Made by a program: the position numbers and the translations under genes. The notes under the pieces are model-generated. The model did no database searches. It was not told the origin of the DNA and saw only the letters and a list, made by a program, of their open reading frames with translations. A stretch of 64,000 nucleotides of DNA from Andrena cerasifolii (lineage: Eukaryota; Arthropoda; Insecta; Hymenoptera; Andrenidae): the NCBI RefSeq assembly GCF_050908995.1, contig NC_135119.1, positions 24,829,001 to 24,893,000 of the forward strand. Direction: 5' to 3'. Position 1 is the first letter of the stretch, and each line of letters opens with the position of its first letter. Below, piece by piece: positions 60,265-64,000 of this stretch.

Positions 60265-61273
60265 GAGGGGTTAATCTTCCCTCCCCATCGGCTGGCATTC
60301 GGGATGGTTTAATTGCCAGATAAATCTATCTAACTGGGCATCGACCGGCAGTCTCACCGAAAGAGTAACTGGCAATTAGGAAACAGCGAAGACGTTATTA
60401 TTAAGCATGCAAAAAAGTTGACGTTCCCAGTCGCTAGGCCCGCGACTTTAAAAACTTCACACGGCGAACGCTGGCCCCCTGTCGCCGTGGGGATTTTTTA
60501 CGAAACATGTTTATTAATCGGGTGTTACATCGCGCTCGCGTGCAAGCTCGCCAGCGGTGGAAACGGAAGGAGATCTCGTGGGACGCGGGCGGAAAAATCA
60601 GAGCGGTGTCGAAAAGGAGCGACCGGGAGGGAAGTTTAAAAGCGAACGGCAATTCCGAGGTCAAAGGCTTCGGACAGGGGGATATCGACACGCCGTGAGA
60701 GGACTGCAACCGATAGGGTGAAAATACATTGTACGGTCTTATGTGCACGGCTTTCCAGCTTCCTCGTTCGCCCCGCGAAATAAAAACTCGAACAGCGCGG
60801 GCCAGGATTGAAACGGTCTCGCAAATATCCTCGCGATATTCCCTTGTCTCTCGAGATGTCGACCCTCGGCCATTCCCGGCATACCTGACCGCAAGACGCA
60901 ACAACACGAATTCCTTTTTCTCAGCCAGGTATGCTTTGCCGAGATTTCATAAAGCCTGCCGAAGAATATCTTAACGAGTATCGTCTATCCAAGGACACTA
61001 TTGGGGCCAGCGCCACGAATTACAGTTGACGGATTCCGAGCCCGACGTTCGATGGAATTCGATGCATACTTCCAGACGATCGGCGGGAAAGATATTGCGT
61101 GCCTCCGTAAATTAACGCTGTAAAGTATCGCCCTGTGGCCGGCTGCAAGCTTGCCACTGGCATTTTCAGCGATCTGCTCGCTGCCCTTCCGATAATTTAA
61201 TGTCGAAGGAATTGGTTTATCGATGCAGGTGTGGTTTTCAGTTATCCATGTACAAATGGTGCACTTATGTATA
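60265..61273. other. Non-coding GC-rich DNA
   Basis: Overlapping frames at 60,434-60,907 minus and 60,418-60,974 plus match nothing and shadow each other. Confidence 0.5.
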
Positions 61274-62397
61274 CAGGGGGTTTATAAAAATGTGGGACAT
61301 TTTTTTCAAGATCGGTTCTAGAAAAGTTGTTAGGGTAACTGGGGGTAATATGCCACCGCAGGTAATATGGCACTTCTCAATAATTTTTTAAATAATGCAC
61401 ACATGGTGTTATATTTGCACTCATTGCGTTCAATTTAGTGTAACTGCTAAGACGACAATACATTTTGGCTTTTACCTTCTTTTATTTGCAGTAAATCCTG
61501 GTAAGTTATAAAAGTATCGTCTTGATCTAATGTCACACTGTAACTTGAATGCAGATTATACATTTGTGTGAACAGTTCTACAAAAATTCAATAGATTATG
61601 ATATAGTATACAAACAAACAAATTTTATAACCATAATTTTATCTCACACATCCGTTAAAACTATGTACTTTGTGGAGAGATTTTCAATCCTTCTTTTTAT
61701 GGCCTTCTGGAGTAATATGCCACATGTTTGTCGGTATAATATGCCACTTGTAACATATCTATATAACTCTTTCTATTTAATGCCATCGAGTTTTTTTTTC
61801 GTATTAGAACCATGTCTAAGAAGTATATATGAACTTCAAACCGTGCTGCTTGGTCAGACAAAAGTTTAAAGGAAGCCATGCGAAAGGCGAAGGAGGCTCG
61901 TACTACAATATAGAATAAATTTTGAGAATGTAAATATTTCTTATGACGATTCGACTGATGCAGAAAATGTGTAACTACTGTGCAATTTGTGAACTATATT
62001 ATTACGATAAAGAAAGGACCTAAATGTGACTGGGCAAAACCTACTTGTTGCAAATAGTGGATCCATGAAGACTGCGTAGAGATTGGAGACTGTTTAGTTT
62101 GTAAGAAATAGCAACTTTTTCAAGTTACAAATATTAAAATTTTGATTTTCTTTAATGCCAGTAGTAGAACGAGATGTTCAACTAATAATATGTATCCTTG
62201 GAACAAATTTTCATTGCAAAATTTAGACACGGTGGCAATTTTGCGTGAGGTGCGGCAATTGTCCCACAATTACCCTACGGCCTACGTATATATATGTCTG
62301 ATAATGCTTACACATAGGGGTATACTAACGTTTTTTATTATTCTGGTGAGTAGAACCGATCCTGAAAAAAATGTCCCACATATTTAATAACACCCTG
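61274..62397 (+). mobile_element. Decayed pogo/Tigger-like DNA transposon with intact TIRs
   Basis: The 1,124-bp element is flanked by TA (61,272-61,273 and 62,398-62,399). The termini are CAGGGGGTTTATAAAAATG and the complement of CAGGGTGTTATTAAATATG. Both continue TGGGACATTTTTTTCA(A/G) then GATCGGTTCTA, about 48 bp in total. The interior keeps KEAMRKAKEAR at about 61,872 and a PHD-like finger at 61,970-62,110, but no DDE core, so most of the transposase is deleted. The motif GGTAATATGCCAC appears four times forward and twice, diverged, in reverse. Confidence 0.8.
61970..62110 (+). pseudogene. PHD-like finger remnant of a pogo-like transposase
   Basis: Reading with one frameshift gives CNYCAICELYYYDKERT, then KCDWAKPTCCK, a stop, and WIHEDCVEIGDCLVCKK. 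The CxxC, CxxxxxxCC, W-HEDC and CLVC pattern is a PHD-like zinc finger of the kind found at the C-terminus of insect pogo/Tigger transposases. A short acidic NISYDDSTDAEN segment precedes it. Stops and the frameshift make it non-functional. Confidence 0.65.
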
Positions 62398-62399
62398 TA

Positions 62400-63225
62400 T
62401 CCACCCTCTTTAAAATCCCTGATATTTCTTCGTTCTGATACTTTGCAACGCAGTATTGCGACCGTCTGATTCGCTGATACGTACAGCGAACCTGTCCATT
62501 ATTCTCGTTTGATCGGCGTCTAAAAGTCCCGAGCATTCTGGACATAAAATATCCGAGAATTTTGCTTGCACAGAGGAGCGCCGCGGATACCAGTCCTTTT
62601 TTCTATCACATTTGCTGGGATCAGAAACGAATTTCGCGCGGCGGTGTAGTAAAAGCAAAGGAGCCCCTCTCCCATGACGATGAAAGCCAAAAACGGTAAT
62701 CCGGTCGTTCTCGTTGAAGGGCCGAACGGTTTTTCGCGAGTATATGCGAGAAGCCGGCCTAAAGCAACCGGGAACACGGCTCCCTCTTCTCGCCCCTGCT
62801 GCCGCGCGCCCTCTCTTTATCGGCCCTCCCCGCGAATTTGCTGAAAAGGGACGAGGACCCTTGTCGAGCGCCAAGATATTTCACGTTGGATCACCGTCGG
62901 CCATCCCTCTGGCCGTATATCTTGCATCGCGGAACTGCTCCACGGGAAGTTCGATTCGATCGGCCGAATGCAAATGCCGTGAACGTCCAGCTCGCGTTAC
63001 GTACGTCCGCTTCGGCGACGAACGTACACTCCGCACGCTATAGGTGCCTCGCGTAAAAAGAAACGAGGGTGAACGATTAGCCTACGTATCGTGAGAGGAA
63101 GAAATATAATGGGGTCGTAAAAGTAGCTGAGGGTAAAAACTGTGCTAGGTACATTCTTTGGGTGGGTATACCGAAGAGAGCCGAAGTTCTGGTCGGACCA
63201 GTAGGTAGGTACAGCGGTAAGAATT
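62400..63225. other. Non-coding DNA, no gene seen
   Basis: The 154-residue minus frame at 62,410-62,874 and the plus frame at 62,714-63,043 share bases and neither has a known motif. Confidence 0.5.
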
Positions 63226-63775
63226 TCAATGGCGTTATCTATCTATCTACCTTTATTCTTCTAATATATAAAATCGTTATGTCACTCACACATTCTTCAA
63301 CTTCCTGCCCAAACCGCTGAGCCTAGGAACGTGAAATTCGGGGAGTGTATTCATTTTACGACGTAGGTGAAGGATAAGAAATGATATTTTTAAATTTCAA
63401 CCCCAAAGGGGTGAAATGTGTTTTCTCGGACTCCTTAATATCTCTTAGACCCGATTAGATATCAACTTGGTCTTCAGTTAGAATAGTTACCCACACAAAT
63501 GCCTAAAAATCAATTTCAGGAGTTTGCCCTAATCAACCCCAACGGGGATGAAAAGGAGTGAAATGTACTTTCTCGGACTCCTTAATATCTCTTACAAGGG
63601 AAGATCCCGAACTCGAAAATTCAAAAAATTCTGAAACTTTGTGGATATGTAGGGAATTTCCTCCTGATTACAACGCAATTTTTTTTGCTGCCCAAAATCA
63701 CACTAACGGGGTGAAATTAACCCTGAAGATTCGGCTATTTTTCGATTTTATTTTCTAACTCGCAATCTGTAAGAT
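63226..63775 (+). repeat. Dispersed repeat C, copy 2, with an internal direct repeat
   Basis: A 37-bp phrase (GTGAAATGTGTTTTCTCGG through CTTAATATCTCTTA) occurs at 63,411 and, with one or two changes, at 63,558, a period of 147 bp. The part 63,596-63,760 matches 29,241-29,410. The start near TCTATCTACC with TAATATATAAAATCG recalls 5' ends of some insect Helitron-type repeats, but this is a weak resemblance. The element may continue beyond the window. Confidence 0.7.
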
Positions 63776-64000
63776 ATAGAAAAGAAATTTCAAGACAAAA
63801 GTTACTTCTTTCGATTAGATCTATTAAATGGTAAAAGTTTTATCAATTGTTTAAACAAATAGAAAAAATGTATAAACAATAATATTAATAATGTTTTCTA
63901 AAATTCGTTGTTTCACGTGAAATCTGAACTGGATGTTTAAATAATTATGAAACAGCATAATCCATATTTTTTTCCACACAATTTCAACTTTTGTTGTATC

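Overview
The window reads as nuclear DNA of an insect, most likely a hymenopteran (ant, bee or wasp). GC-rich stretches with very many CpG dinucleotides alternate with short AT-rich islands. There are no operons, ribosome binding sites, rRNA or tRNA genes, and nearly every open frame is short with a shadow on the other strand. The host assignment is inference from base composition and transposon types (mariner, pogo-like, hAT-like, piggyBac-like); nothing here fixes a species.

I find no intact protein-coding gene. The best host-gene signal is a CpG-dense block at about 55.5-57.0 kb. It carries GA and CT runs and two good plus-strand splice donors (after 56131 and 56955), so it may be the promoter and 5' untranslated exon of a gene whose coding part lies to the right. 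On that reading, 57-64 kb would be first intron. A 103-residue frame at 44.4-44.7 kb has coding-like codon use but matches nothing I recognise.

The rest is non-coding DNA with inserted elements, which coincide closely with the AT-rich islands. From left to right: a MITE (1969-2319); a degenerate minisatellite (5663-6420); a hAT MITE with a perfect 8-bp target duplication (8755-8963); a 166-bp tandem repeat (12241-12946); a 0.5-kb TIR element (13795-14307); a palindromic family with copies at 19390-19871 and 41812-42250; a perfect-looking hairpin (27002-27225); one TIR family at 27341-27850 and 32557-33867, each copy split by a different younger element; a TA-flanked MITE (27918-28312); a repeat shared by 29.2 kb and 63.6 kb; a large foldback family at 35208-36807 and 49485-50197 with a stray arm at 18010; foldbacks at 40.2, 47.7, 59.4 and 59.5 kb; a TTAA-flanked MITE (52603-52878); a 225-bp palindrome (54367-54591); a hAT MITE (57027-57173); a mariner transposase relic (57551-57772); and a decayed pogo-like transposon (61274-62397).

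The most unusual pattern links four elements. The two pogo-like relics at 32.7 and 61.3 kb, and the smaller palindromic elements at 27.9 and 54.4 kb, each carry their own short phrase, repeated forward near one end and reversed near the other. In both pogo-like relics the phrase also recurs as a forward pair just upstream of the PHD-like zinc finger remnant. The phrase differs in each element but the layout is the same, which suggests co-diverging binding sites.
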